From: Caulobacter segnis ATCC 21756
GTDB taxonomy: Bacteria; Pseudomonadota; Alphaproteobacteria; Caulobacterales; Caulobacteraceae
Direction: 5' to 3'
DNA: 64,000 nucleotides
NCBI RefSeq assembly: GCF_000092285.1
Contig: NC_014100.1
Span: 2,046,001-2,110,000 of the forward strand
Shown: piece by piece, positions 54,263 through 62,660 of the stretch
Layout of the letters: every line of letters starts with the position of its first letter
Position numbering within the stretch: the first letter of the stretch is position 1
Made by a program: the position numbers and the translations under genes
Notes under the pieces: generated by a model
What the model saw: the letters and a program-made list of their open reading frames with translations, nothing else
The model's database searches: none
Told to the model about the DNA's origin: nothing

Positions 54263-55243
54263 CTAGTCGCGCAACAGCGGCAGGGAAAGCCCCGTCGCCT
54301 GACGGGTGGCCAGCATCTCGCGGCGGAAGCGGAACAGCTCGGCGGGGCGGCCCCCGGTCTCGGCGTCGAGGCGACCCAGGCCCTCGACAAGCTCCTCGCG
54401 CTCGACCACGCGACGGAAGTTCTGCTTGTGCAGCGGCACGCCGGCGATCGCCTCGACCGTGCGCTGCAGGGTCGAGAGCGTGAACTCCTCGGGGGTCAGT
54501 TCGAAGACGACGGGGCGGTACTTGATCTTGCCCCGCAGGCGCGAGAGCCCCGTGGCCAGAATCCGCCGGTGGTCGGAGATCATCGGCTCGCCCAGCGCCG
54601 CGGACAGCGCCTCGGGCTCGGCCGGGTCCTGGCCGTCGGCGCGGGCGCGATCGCGGCCGGCCTCGGGGGCGAGGCCCGCCTCATAGAGCAGCTCGTAGCG
54701 CTCCAGCACACGCTCCTCGTTCCACGGCGCGTCATCGAGGGCGAAGGCCAGGCGCGCGCGCGACCACTTGACCGCGTCGTCCCCGGCCCAACGGCGCAGA
54801 GCCGGGGCGATCGCCTCGTCCAGCAAGGCGGGCCGGCCGGCGCGCCAGTCTTCCCAGGGGAAGAAGCGGCTCCACGGCGCCCAGGCGGTGTCGGGCGCGT
54901 CGGTGTCGACCGCCTTGGGCGTCAGGCCCAGATAGCCGACCGAGACCACGCGCGCCGCGCCGGCGCCGACCTCGGCGCGCGGGGCGTCGCGGCCCTTGTC
55001 GCCAAAGGTGTAGAGCTGTTCGACATAACCAAGCTGAAACCGCGTCTGGGCGGTCACGAAGGCGCGCAGGCCGAGTTCAAAAGTCCGATGCGCCTCGGGA
55101 TCGAAGGGGCCGAACGGCAGGCCGGAAAGCGGGGAAGCGACGTCGGTGACGGCGTCGTGCGGTCGCACGGTCAGGACGACGGCCTCGCCGTCGCGGATCG
55201 CGACGACCACCGCCGAGAGGCCGATGACGACCGAGGTGCTCAT
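54263..55243 (-). CDS. NrtR-like Nudix-related regulator
   Basis: A 326-residue protein. The N-terminal ~150 residues resemble a Nudix fold (VVVAIRDGEAVVLTVRP, YVEQLYTFGDKGRD) but the catalytic Nudix box is lost, as in NrtR transcription factors that bind ADP-ribose. The C-terminus (VFELTPEEFTLSTLQRTVEAIAG, LHKQNFRRVVEREELVEG) matches the NrtR winged helix. NrtR proteins repress NAD-metabolism genes; none are adjacent, so targets are open. MSTSVVIGL is the family-like start. It follows the HD phosphohydrolase gene by 10 bp. Confidence 0.82.
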   Translation of the reverse strand: MSTSVVIGLSAVVVAIRDGEAVVLTVRPHDAVTDVASPLSGLPFGPFDPEAHRTFELGLRAFVTAQTRFQLGYVEQLYTFGDKGRDAPRAEVGAGAARVVSVGYLGLTPKAVDTDAPDTAWAPWSRFFPWEDWRAGRPALLDEAIAPALRRWAGDDAVKWSRARLAFALDDAPWNEERVLERYELLYEAGLAPEAGRDRARADGQDPAEPEALSAALGEPMISDHRRILATGLSRLRGKIKYRPVVFELTPEEFTLSTLQRTVEAIAGVPLHKQNFRRVVEREELVEGLGRLDAETGGRPAELFRFRREMLATRQATGLSLPLLRD

Positions 55244-55253
55244 GGGGCGCCGC

Positions 55254-55937
55254 TCATTCGGTTTCGAACGCCTCGCCGGGCGCGGATTCGTAGCCTGCCG
55301 CGCGCGAGAGCACATGGAAACGCTGAACGTAGCGCGCCTGGGCCTCGAAGGGCGGCAACGGCGTGATCCGCAGGTCGTAGCCGACCGGCGGCGCGCCGAA
55401 TATCGCCAGCGATTCCTCGTGATTGAAGCCCGCCAACTGGGTGGCTTCGAAGAAGGCGCAGGCGCGGTCCGCCTGCTTGATCAGCTTCTTGATCGGGGCG
55501 GGGGTCTTGGCGGGGAGGCCGAACCGGATGTGGATCGCGTCCTCGAGCCTTGCCTCGAAATCCTTGTAGCTGACGCCCAGCGCCGCCTTGAACGGGCTGA
55601 TCATGTCGCCGATCACGTATTCGCTGGCGTCATGGAGCAGGGCGGCCAGGCGCCAGCGCGGCTCGAGGTCGGGCTTGATGTGCGCGGCGATCTCCTCGAC
55701 CACCAGGCTGTGCTGCGCGACCGAGAAGCCGTGGTCGCCGATCGTCTGGCCATTCCAGCGCGCGACGCGCGCCAGGCCATGGGCGATGTCCTCGATCTCG
55801 ATGTCCATCGGTGACGGATCGAGCAGGTCCAGCCGACGCCCTGACAGCATCCTCTGCCACGCGCGGGGTTGTTTGCCCTTGTGCAGCCCTTTGGCCACGA
55901 GATCGTTCCTTATGGTGAAGGTGGTTGACTGACCCAT
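55254..55937 (-). CDS. HD-domain phosphohydrolase (YfbR-like)
   Basis: A 227-residue HD protein. FSVAQHSLVV, LAALLHDASEYVIGDMISPFK and IKQADRACAFFEATQL supply the His, His-Asp and Asp metal ligands. YfbR-type enzymes are 5'-nucleotidases for deoxynucleoside monophosphates; a nucleotide role fits the adjacent NrtR-like gene. The start MGQSTTFTIRNDL is 4 bp from the FixK box serving the divergent universal stress gene, so FixK binding could also affect this promoter. Confidence 0.85.
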   Translation of the reverse strand: MGQSTTFTIRNDLVAKGLHKGKQPRAWQRMLSGRRLDLLDPSPMDIEIEDIAHGLARVARWNGQTIGDHGFSVAQHSLVVEEIAAHIKPDLEPRWRLAALLHDASEYVIGDMISPFKAALGVSYKDFEARLEDAIHIRFGLPAKTPAPIKKLIKQADRACAFFEATQLAGFNHEESLAIFGAPPVGYDLRITPLPPFEAQARYVQRFHVLSRAAGYESAPGEAFETE

Positions 55938-55940
55938 AGA

Positions 55941-55954
55941 TTGAGAAAGATCAA
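55941..55954. promoter_or_regulatory. FixK/FNR-type box upstream of the universal stress gene
   Basis: TTGAGAAAGATCAA differs from the cco box only at one spacer base. Centre is 56.5 bp before the universal stress protein start, the same spacing as at hemN. Confidence 0.75.
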
Positions 55955-56003
55955 TGAGCTGGTCGCCGTCATCTGTGGAAATGCCCCTAAAGGGAGTTCG
56001 ATC

Positions 56004-56816
56004 ATGAGCTGGGCGAGAATAATGGTTCCTCTCGCTGGAACCGCGCACGACCAAGGCGTCGTGCAATCGGCCGCTAAACTGGCGGGCGCTTTTCAGGCTG
56101 AGCTGGCGTGCGTGCATGCGCCGGCCGACATGGCCGACCTCATGCCCTGGATGGGCGAGGGGTTCATGGGCGGGGTGCAGGTCACCGCGCTGGAAAGCCT
56201 GAAGGAGGCCGCTCAGGAAGGCGCCAAGGCCTGCACCAAGGTCGCCGCCGAGGTCGCCTATCCCAATACCCGCGTGATCAGCCTGGAATCGCCCGTGTGG
56301 GCTGGGCTCGCCATGGAGGGGCGGCTTTCGGACGTCATCGTGTTCGACGATGCGGCCGCGCGCGGTCGAGGGCCGCTGGCCGAAGCCTTCCAGCAACTGG
56401 TCGCCGACGAGCAGCGACCGACGCTGGTGGCGCGCGAGGGCTTCAAGGTCGATGGCGTGGCGATGGTCGCTTGGGATGGCGGCAAGGAAGCCAGCCGCGC
56501 CATGCGAACGGCCTTGCCGCTGCTGCAGAAGGCCTCGTCGGTCGTGGTCGTCGGCGCGCCGTCGGCCTCGTCGCGCGCCTTCGAGCTTGAGCGCCTGATC
56601 GCGTTCCTGGCGGCTCGGGGCGTCAAGGCGACGGCCAAGGTGCTGGACGGTTCGGGCGACGCCGGCGGGCTGCTGCTGAACGCCGCACGCGACACCGGCG
56701 CGAACCTGCTGGTGGCCGGCGCGTTTGGTCATCCCCGACTGCAGGAGTTCATCTTCGGCGGGACCACGCGGACGTTGCTGAACAGCGACGGCCCGTCGCT
56801 GTTCCTGTCGCACTGA
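56004..56816 (+). CDS. Universal stress protein, tandem UspA-like
   Basis: A 270-residue universal stress family protein. The N-terminal half (MSWARIMVPLAGTAHDQGVVQSAAKLAGAF) and the C-terminal half ending in LLVAGAFGHPRLQEFIFGGTTRTLL, with the G-x2-G-x9-G nucleotide pattern, indicate two Usp domains, the second better conserved. The start follows AAAGGGAG at 7-12 nt. The FixK box immediately upstream puts it in the low-oxygen response, like UspA proteins under FNR control in other bacteria. Confidence 0.88.
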   Translation: MSWARIMVPLAGTAHDQGVVQSAAKLAGAFQAELACVHAPADMADLMPWMGEGFMGGVQVTALESLKEAAQEGAKACTKVAAEVAYPNTRVISLESPVWAGLAMEGRLSDVIVFDDAAARGRGPLAEAFQQLVADEQRPTLVAREGFKVDGVAMVAWDGGKEASRAMRTALPLLQKASSVVVVGAPSASSRAFELERLIAFLAARGVKATAKVLDGSGDAGGLLLNAARDTGANLLVAGAFGHPRLQEFIFGGTTRTLLNSDGPSLFLSH

Positions 56817-56855
56817 CCTCGCTCCAATCATAACAAAAGAAAGGGAGACGACCGC

Positions 56856-57230
56856 ATGTCTCTTTCGCGCATCGTTCTGCGCCTGGCGCGCAATCCCGGC
56901 ACCGAGTTCGCCGGCGGCGACGACCATCGCGGTTACGCCCTGACGGCGCCGCTGACCGAGGACGGTCACCTGGACGAGAACGCCTTTTCCAAGGTGAAGG
57001 GCGAGTGCAGCGTGCGCCGTTTCGCCCCGGATGAGGACGCCGTCGATGGCCGCCTCAACCGCCGCGGCGCGCGCTGGTTCTTCGACTACGACAACACGGA
57101 CGACACCGACGACGAGCCGCTACATCGTCTGGGCGAGCACCGCTTCGCCCTGGGCGAATACGTCACCGTCACCGATGAAGACGGCCGGCCGCTGACCTAC
57201 AAGGTGATGGAGGTCACCCCGGTCCAATAG
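56856..57230 (+). CDS. Conserved small protein downstream of the universal stress gene
   Basis: A 124-residue soluble protein with an AAGGGAG ribosome site. LARNPGTEFAGGDDHRGYALTAPLTEDGHL and RRFAPDEDAVDGRLNRRG, WFFDYDNTD and LGEHRFALGEYVTVTDEDG are conserved in alphaproteobacteria to my recollection, with no assigned role. It lies 39 bp after the universal stress gene with no terminator between, so it is probably FixK-induced. The acidic DDTDDE loop may bind a cation. Confidence 0.72.
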   Translation: MSLSRIVLRLARNPGTEFAGGDDHRGYALTAPLTEDGHLDENAFSKVKGECSVRRFAPDEDAVDGRLNRRGARWFFDYDNTDDTDDEPLHRLGEHRFALGEYVTVTDEDGRPLTYKVMEVTPVQ

Positions 57231-57234
57231 GGCC

Positions 57235-58041
57235 TCAGCCGCCCACGTTGCGGCGGACCAGCGCCTTCATGTCCTTGAACAGGTCGTGGTCGTCGGTGTC
57301 GCGGGTCTTGGCCTTGACGACAGCGACGGCCAGAGGCCCGCCCTTGGGGCCCCGCGCCTCATAGCCGGCCAGGCGGAAGCCCTTGGGCGCCTTGTCGTTG
57401 GCGATGATCAGGGTCGAGCGGACATCATCACCGGGCTTGCGCGCGCGGATCTCGGCGCCGCCTTCGGAGGCTCGGATCGCGACGTCTCCCTCGCCATGCT
57501 CTTCGTCAGCCGTGATGCTGACGGTCCCCTTGCCATCGTCGCTCTTCACGCTCACGTTCTTGTTGATCTTAACCTCGGCCGCGCCGCCGTCGCTATTGAT
57601 GGTCAGGCGGCCGATCCGGATGTCCGCGGTGTCTCCGTGCGAGTCGATCGAGACGCCCGGCAGGTGGATGCTCGCGTGGTTCTTGTCGCCCTTAGCGCTG
57701 TGGGGCGGCGTCGGCGTGGGCGGCGGCGGCGGCATGACGCCCTTCAGCTCGGCCTCGATCGGCGCGAGCGCGGCCTCGGCGTCGCCGCCATTGAGGCGCA
57801 CCAGACGCAGATCGACGGACGCCATGGGGGATTCGTAGCCGCACGACTGGCCGTCCGGGGCGACCGACACCCGCCTCAGGGCGCCCTGTTGTTCAGGACA
57901 ATCCAGGCGATCGATGACCCGCATCGGTTCGCGGCGCCCGAGGCGATGCTCCTGCGACCGTTCCGCGCGATGGCAGGCCGACAAGGCCGTGGTCCCGGCG
58001 CCGATCAGGAGCGCGGCCGCAAGCCATTTCGAATGACGCAT
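57235..58041 (-). CDS. Proline-rich lipoprotein with repeat beta segments
   Basis: A 268-residue protein. A signal peptide ends with a lipobox-like LSAC, so it is probably a lipoprotein. A run of proline and threonine (MPPPPPTPTPP, about residues 102-112) separates an N-terminal region from a beta-solenoid-like stretch (ASIHLPGVSIDSHGDTADIRIGRLTINSDGGAAEVKINKNVSVKSDDG) that recalls DUF4097-type adhesin-like proteins. No function assigned. It lies after the moxR gene on the same strand. Confidence 0.7.
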   Translation of the reverse strand: MRHSKWLAAALLIGAGTTALSACHRAERSQEHRLGRREPMRVIDRLDCPEQQGALRRVSVAPDGQSCGYESPMASVDLRLVRLNGGDAEAALAPIEAELKGVMPPPPPTPTPPHSAKGDKNHASIHLPGVSIDSHGDTADIRIGRLTINSDGGAAEVKINKNVSVKSDDGKGTVSITADEEHGEGDVAIRASEGGAEIRARKPGDDVRSTLIIANDKAPKGFRLAGYEARGPKGGPLAVAVVKAKTRDTDDHDLFKDMKALVRRNVGG

Positions 58042-58143
58042 AGATACCCCCCAGGGTGCTTCCCTCGTGGGCGGAAGGTGGTTGCGCGCCCCTCGTGCGT
58101 CCAGTGAAATCCGAGTAACGCCGATTTGGCCCGCGCGCAGGAC

Positions 58144-59019
58144 TTATTGGCCCGGTCGCGCGCCCGAACCCTCTCGACGGGCCAGGAAGGCCAGCCGCTC
58201 GAACAGATGCACGTCCTGTTCGTTCTTCAGCAGCGCGCCATGCAGGGGCGGGATCAGCTTGGTCGGGTCCTTCTCGCGCAGGACCTTCTCGTCGATGTCC
58301 TCGACCAGCAGCAGCTTCAGCCAGTCCAGCAGCTCCGACGTCGAGGGCTTCTTCTTGAGGCCCGGCACCTTGCGCATGTCGTAGAAGATACGCAGCGCCT
58401 CGGAGACCAGCTTCTGCTTGATGCCGGGGAAGTGGACATCGACGATGGCCTGCATCGTCTCTTCCTCGGGGAAGCGGATGTAGTGGAAGAAGCAGCGGCG
58501 CAGGAAGGCGTCCGGCAGCTCCTTTTCGTTGTTCGAGGTGATGATCATCACTGGCCGGACCTTGGCCTTGATGGTTTCGCCCGTCTCGTAGACGAAGAAT
58601 TCCATGCGATCGAGCTCCTGCAGGAGGTCGTTCGGGAACTCGATGTCGGCCTTGTCGATCTCGTCGATCAGCAGCACCGGGCGCTGCTCGCTCTCGAACG
58701 CCTCCCAGAGCTTGCCCTTCTTGATGTAGTTCTTGACGTCCTTGACCCGCTCGTCGCCCAGCTGGCTGTCGCGCAGACGGGTGACGGCGTCGTATTCGTA
58801 GAGGCCTTGCTGGGCCTTGGTCGTAGATTTGATGTGCCAGGTGATCAGCGGCGCGCCCATGGCCTTGGCGACCTCGTAGGCCAGCACCGTCTTGCCCGTG
58901 CCCGGCTCGCCCTTGATCAGCAGCGGCCTTTCAAGAGCGACGGCGGCGTTGACCGCGACCTTCAGGTCCTCGGTCGCCACGTAGTCGGAAGTGCCTTCGA
59001 AGCGCTGGCTCATGCCCAT
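58144..59019 (-). CDS. MoxR-family AAA+ ATPase
   Basis: A 291-residue AAA+ protein: Walker A LIKGEPGTGKTVLAYE, Walker B PVLLIDEIDKADIEFPN, sensor 1 MIITSNNEKELPDAFLRRCFFHYIRFP. The MoxR family usually pairs with a von Willebrand factor A protein (CoxE/DUF58) as a metal-insertion or folding chaperone; no such partner is next to it here. MSQRFEGTSDY two codons later is an alternative start. Repeats of TGTTCAAA lie just upstream. Confidence 0.9.
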   Translation of the reverse strand: MGMSQRFEGTSDYVATEDLKVAVNAAVALERPLLIKGEPGTGKTVLAYEVAKAMGAPLITWHIKSTTKAQQGLYEYDAVTRLRDSQLGDERVKDVKNYIKKGKLWEAFESEQRPVLLIDEIDKADIEFPNDLLQELDRMEFFVYETGETIKAKVRPVMIITSNNEKELPDAFLRRCFFHYIRFPEEETMQAIVDVHFPGIKQKLVSEALRIFYDMRKVPGLKKKPSTSELLDWLKLLLVEDIDEKVLREKDPTKLIPPLHGALLKNEQDVHLFERLAFLARREGSGARPGQ

Positions 59020-59104
59020 CTCCGCCGGAATCGCGTCCGGTTCGAACAGTTGTTCAAATCGAGCTGTTCAAACTACCGGCGCCCGCGCGCTTGGCAAGAG
59101 GGGC

Positions 59105-59683
59105 TTAGAGCGGGGTGTCGAGGGCTTGGTCGGTGAAGCCCTTGGCCAGCAGCCGGGCGCGGATCGACGCCCGTCCGTCCCGCCACGCCTCGGCCAGAAG
59201 ACCAAGGCCGATCACATCGATCGGCCGGCCTTGCTTGACCACGTGCGCGCGCAGCAACGCCTCCTGCTGGAATCCGCTGGAGAGGTGCGAGGCGAGGGCG
59301 GCCTGGTTGGTCGCCAGAACCTCGGACCACAGCTTGCGCAATCCGAGCGCGCCGAAGGCGTGATCGGCGATCTTGAACTCGGCGAAGCCGCCGACGCCTT
59401 TTCCGCGTGCGCCTTCTTCGGCGATGTAGCGGGCGATCGTTCCGCGACCTTGGACGGGGTCGATTTCGACGAGGCTGGTAAGGCCGACCGGAACTCCCTC
59501 GAGCTGGATGATCCAATCGCGCCGCCGCGGGTTTCCCGCCAAGCCGTCGAACCAGCGATCATGCTCCTCGCGTGCGATCAGATGGTCGGAATACATGAAC
59601 GCCGCGACCTGCGGGCTGTTGCGCCAGGCCAGCAGTCGGTCCCGATCGCTGGCGTCTAAGGGTCGCAGTCCGGCGGCGGTCAT
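59105..59683 (-). CDS. flmH: N-acetyltransferase of pseudaminic-acid synthesis (PseH-like)
   Basis: A 192-residue GNAT enzyme similar to PseH and Caulobacter FlmH, which acetylates the UDP-4-amino sugar on the way to pseudaminic acid, the flagellin glycan. Features: LRPLDASDRDRLLAWRNSPQVAAFMYSDHLI, QGRGTIARYIAEEGARGKGVG (acetyl-CoA loop) and SEVLATNQAALA. The start MTAAGLRPL overlaps the flmG stop (ATGA), and the position beside flmG and the flagellin genes supports the name. Confidence 0.88.
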   Translation of the reverse strand: MTAAGLRPLDASDRDRLLAWRNSPQVAAFMYSDHLIAREEHDRWFDGLAGNPRRRDWIIQLEGVPVGLTSLVEIDPVQGRGTIARYIAEEGARGKGVGGFAEFKIADHAFGALGLRKLWSEVLATNQAALASHLSSGFQQEALLRAHVVKQGRPIDVIGLGLLAEAWRDGRASIRARLLAKGFTDQALDTPL

Positions 59684-61476
59684 TTTTCGCTTGGGAATTC
59701 TTGAGACAGGGCCGCAGCGACCTGCTCCAGCGCGGGGTCCCACTCGCCGATGATCCGCGGCGAGAAGACGCGCGCCTGCGGGTACCAAGGATAGTAGTCG
59801 CTGCCGAGCTTGGTCCACACCTCTGGGGCGGTGAGCAGCCAGATCGGCGCTCCGGCCGCGGCGCCGAGGTTGGACGTGGCGTTCGAGAAGCCGATGATCA
59901 AATCAACCGCCGCGCAGAGCGCCGTGACATCGTCCAGATCCTGCTTGAGATCGATGCCGGGCGGCTGCCAGATTTCAATCCCAAACTCTTCCTTGGCCAG
60001 GGCGAGTTCTTCTTCGCAATCGCCATACTGCAGGTTGATGAAGGTGACGCCCGGGGTCTGCAACACGGGCCGCCAAGCTTCGAAGGGCGAGAATTGGCGC
60101 GCGCGCTCGGCGTTCAATTTGAGGCTCTTCCAAAGCAACCCGACCTTAGGGGCCGGACCCAACTTCTCCAGCTCCGTTTTCCAATAGGCGACCCGATCCG
60201 GGTCCGGCTTCAGATAGCCGGAGGCTTTCGGGAAGGCGTCGAGCGATCCGCGCAGGGTGCTCAGAAACGCCCCCAGGGGCGCCCAATAGTCGAAACGCTC
60301 CCAGTCCTTGATTTCCGGCGCCGTGCGATACACCCGGCCTTCGTACTGGAAGGTTCGGTGCACGGTCACCTCGACCGTGGGGAAGGAGCGCTCGAACAGG
60401 GGGATCAGGCGCGACTCGACCGCTATGGCCAGTGATCCGTCGGGGCCGAGCCTCTCGAGGATGTCGGGCAGCATGCTGGCCAGCATCACCTCGTCGCCCA
60501 GGCCCTGTTCCGCGCAGATGAAGAGCGATTTGCCGCTGAGATCGTGCTCTGACCATACGGTTCCGGGAATATGGAAGCGGGGCGCGGTCGTCAGATGCGG
60601 TGACAGGCGCCAATCGTACAGCTTCCAGCCTTCGGCGAGCCACCCCAACGACAGCGTCAGGGTGGCGCGGGCGAAGCGCATGATGGCCTCGTCCATCGTC
60701 GAATCCGGTCGCTGCAGCGCTCGGTCGAGGTCGATCAGGGCGCCCTCGATGTCCCCCAGGTCGGACTTCGCGAAGGCGCGATTGTGCCATCCCTTGCTGT
60801 AGTTCGGATTCAGGCGCAGGGCTTCATCGAAGAAGACGATCGAACCTGCCGGGTCGCCTGTGTTGCAAACCACGGTGCCCAAGGTGTTCCAGAGGGCTGG
60901 CGATTCGGGATGGGCTCCGATCGACTCCTTCAGCACCTCGATGGCTTCAGGCTCGCGATTCAGCTCCCGCAGGGCGCAGGCCAGGTTGTTCGACGCCTCG
61001 ATATTATCGGGATTCGCGACGCGGGCGTGCGCGAAGAAGCCGACGGCGAATTCCGGCATGTTCATACGAAAAGCTAGGCGGCCCAGGTCGCCCGCCACGG
61101 CGCCATGGTCGACGAGCAGCTTCAGCGCCGCCTCGTAGGCGCGCAGGGAGGATCCGTAATCGCCGAGCTTCTCCCGGGCGATGGCCAGAACATGCCAAGC
61201 GGCGCCCAGCATTTCGTCCTTCTTCAAGAGCTTCAGGGCCAGCTTCTGGGCCAGTTCGAAATCGTTCTCATGGACCGCGGCGATCGCGCGGTTCAACACC
61301 TTCGCGTTCTCCACGTTCTTCATTTGCTGTGTGATGTGCTTGAGGCGATCCAGCGACTCTTTCGAAGCCGAATCGCCGATGGCGTCCGCGATTTGGCCGA
61401 TCTGAAGCGGCGCGGCGCCGACATCCGACTGGGCGAGGGCGCTCACAGACGTTTCCAGGGCGCTTTTTCGGGACAT
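59680..61476 (-). CDS. flmG: Flagellin glycosyltransferase with TPR domain
   Basis: A 598-residue protein. Residues ~50-270 are tetratricopeptide repeats (NNLACALRELNREPEAIEVLKESIGAHP, LWNTLGTVVCNTGDPAGSIVFFDEALRLNPNYSKGW); ~310-598 form a GT-B-like glycosyltransferase domain (LFICAEQGLGDEVMLASMLPDIL, VGLLWKSLKLN, AVDLIIGFSNATSNLGAAAGAP). This is the architecture of Caulobacter FlmG, which adds pseudaminic acid to flagellins. It is divergent from flbT-flaF, with flmH overlapping downstream. Putative nucleotide-sugar contacts are in EQGLGDE. Confidence 0.92.
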   Translation of the reverse strand: MSRKSALETSVSALAQSDVGAAPLQIGQIADAIGDSASKESLDRLKHITQQMKNVENAKVLNRAIAAVHENDFELAQKLALKLLKKDEMLGAAWHVLAIAREKLGDYGSSLRAYEAALKLLVDHGAVAGDLGRLAFRMNMPEFAVGFFAHARVANPDNIEASNNLACALRELNREPEAIEVLKESIGAHPESPALWNTLGTVVCNTGDPAGSIVFFDEALRLNPNYSKGWHNRAFAKSDLGDIEGALIDLDRALQRPDSTMDEAIMRFARATLTLSLGWLAEGWKLYDWRLSPHLTTAPRFHIPGTVWSEHDLSGKSLFICAEQGLGDEVMLASMLPDILERLGPDGSLAIAVESRLIPLFERSFPTVEVTVHRTFQYEGRVYRTAPEIKDWERFDYWAPLGAFLSTLRGSLDAFPKASGYLKPDPDRVAYWKTELEKLGPAPKVGLLWKSLKLNAERARQFSPFEAWRPVLQTPGVTFINLQYGDCEEELALAKEEFGIEIWQPPGIDLKQDLDDVTALCAAVDLIIGFSNATSNLGAAAGAPIWLLTAPEVWTKLGSDYYPWYPQARVFSPRIIGEWDPALEQVAAALSQEFPSEK

Positions 61477-61526
61477 CGGGCGGTGACCTCAGGCTGTGCT
61501 ATTAACTATGTTTTGAGGCCTTATGC

Positions 61527-61541
61527 TTAATTGAGTCCTAA
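61527..61541. promoter_or_regulatory. CtrA-like box between flmG and flbT
   Basis: TTAATTGAGTCCTAA has the TTAA-N7-TTAA form with one mismatch (CTAA). It lies 124 bp before flbT and 51 bp before flmG. A cell-cycle link is plausible but the match is only approximate. Confidence 0.35.
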
Positions 61542-61664
61542 GTGGCTGTTTGCGGCTTTAACGATGTCGGCAAGACCGCGTTAACCGATCCGCGTCTAGC
61601 CTTGGTGAGTTCCGTTGTTATCGACGGATCGGGCGAGGCGGCGTCAACGAAGGAGCGAGTTTAG

Positions 61665-62090
61665 GTGCCTTTGAAGCTGTCGCTGAAGCCCGGCGAGAAA
61701 TTCGTTCTGAACGGCGCCGTGGTCCAGAATGGAGACCGGCGTGGCGTTCTGGTTCTCCAGAACAAGGCCTCCGTTCTTCGCGAGAAAGATATCATGCAGC
61801 CGGATCAGGTCACGACGCCGTCGCGACGGATCTATTTTCCGGTGATGATGATGTACCTCGACGAGGGAGGAGCGGAAAAATTCTACGATGAATTTGCCGC
61901 TCGCCTGACGGAGTTCATGGGAGTCGTCCGCAATCCCGGCGTTCTTCAGGATTGCATCGCCATCTCAAAGCACGTGATGGCGCGTGAATACTACAAGGCT
62001 CTGATGCTGAGCCGTAAGTTGATTGAATACGAAGACGAGAGGTTGGGGCATGTCTCTTCGGGCGTATCAGCAGGCGGCGACGCGGGCTGA
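61665..62090 (+). CDS. flbT: Flagellin synthesis repressor FlbT
   Basis: A 141-residue post-transcriptional regulator that binds flagellin mRNA 5' leaders and promotes their decay until assembly allows secretion. It has [43 protein letters not shown] and the family's [15 protein letters not shown]. The start is a GTG with AAGGAG about 9 nt upstream. The 3' end overlaps flaF by 41 bp in a different frame. Its predicted targets, the fljJ and following flagellin leaders, lie downstream in the same window. Confidence 0.94.
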   Translation: MPLKLSLKPGEKFVLNGAVVQNGDRRGVLVLQNKASVLREKDIMQPDQVTTPSRRIYFPVMMMYLDEGGAEKFYDEFAARLTEFMGVVRNPGVLQDCIAISKHVMAREYYKALMLSRKLIEYEDERLGHVSSGVSAGGDAG

Positions 62091-62412
62091 GAATCCCCGT
62101 GAAATGGAGTACCGCCTGTTCGGGCAGGTGACGCGCGCCCTGATGGAAGCGTCACAGGCCCCGGCGGATGACTTCGCGAAGCGGATCGACGCACTGGATT
62201 GGAATCGCAAGGTCTGGTCGGCCTTGGCGACGGACTGTTCGCTGCCCGACAACCAGCTTCCGATGGAGCTGCGCGCCTCGATCATTTCCCTGAGCCTCTG
62301 GGTGAGCCGCCACTCCAGCGCCGTGATGCGCAAGGAGGAGGAGTTCGAACCCCTGATCGAGATCAATCGCATCATCATGCAAGGGCTGGCGGGGCGCGCG
62401 GACGCGGCCTGA
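62050..62412 (+). CDS. flaF: Flagellin secretion/regulatory protein FlaF
   Basis: A 120-residue alpha-helical protein needed for flagellin secretion and translation, acting with Flb[35 protein letters not shown] and [23 protein letters not shown] are FlaF signatures. The true start is this ATG, not the in-frame ATG 27 bp upstream, because the family begins with this motif. It overlaps flbT by 41 bp. A perfect hairpin follows. Confidence 0.93.
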   Translation: MSLRAYQQAATRAENPREMEYRLFGQVTRALMEASQAPADDFAKRIDALDWNRKVWSALATDCSLPDNQLPMELRASIISLSLWVSRHSSAVMRKEEEFEPLIEINRIIMQGLAGRADAA

Positions 62413-62466
62413 TTCAGCGCCAAAGGCAAGGCTGAACGTCTTGCCTAGCACTTCCGGAAAAACCTG

Positions 62467-62497
62467 CCGCCCGGCGAATAATGCATTCGCCGGGCGG
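62467..62497 (+). terminator. Hairpin after flaF, possibly also an FlbD (ftr) site for fljJ
   Basis: Perfect 13-bp arms CCGCCCGGCGAAT and complement around AATGC, followed by TTTCATTT. It can end flbT-flaF transcription. The left half partly matches the ftr enhancer pattern CC-CGGC--AAA--GC-G. Its centre is about 95 bp upstream of the -24 element of fljJ. Confidence 0.65.
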
Positions 62498-62575
62498 TTT
62501 CATTTCCAGCGCCGGGCAGGGCGATAATTCAGTAAAAACAGTCCTCTAAGGGCTTTTCGGCTGGCTGGCCAAGAC

Positions 62576-62590
62576 TGGCCCGCCGTTTGC
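62576..62590 (+). promoter_or_regulatory. Sigma-54 promoter of fljJ
   Basis: TGGCCCGCCGTTTGC has the -24 GG and -12 GC elements with correct spacing (TGGC-N7-TTGC). Flagellin genes are class IV sigma-54/FlbD genes in Caulobacter. Confidence 0.85.
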
Positions 62591-62600
62591 GATGGTTCGC

Positions 62601-62617
62601 GCGGGCAAAACGCCCGC
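62601..62617 (+). promoter_or_regulatory. 5'-terminal mRNA hairpin of fljJ
   Basis: GCGGGC-AAAAC-GCCCGC begins 11 nt after the -12 element, so it lies at or near the mRNA 5' end. A similar AAAAN-loop hairpin occupies the same place before the next flagellin. Candidate FlbT target. Confidence 0.5.
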
Positions 62618-62660
62618 CCGGCGATAGGCCGGACAAATCCCACCAAAACGGTAGGTCGCA

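Noticed and set aside
59040..59069. GTTC repeats before moxR as an SOS (LexA) box
   Set aside because: The alphaproteobacterial LexA box is GTTC-N7-GTTC; the spacings here are 8 and 10, so it does not fit.
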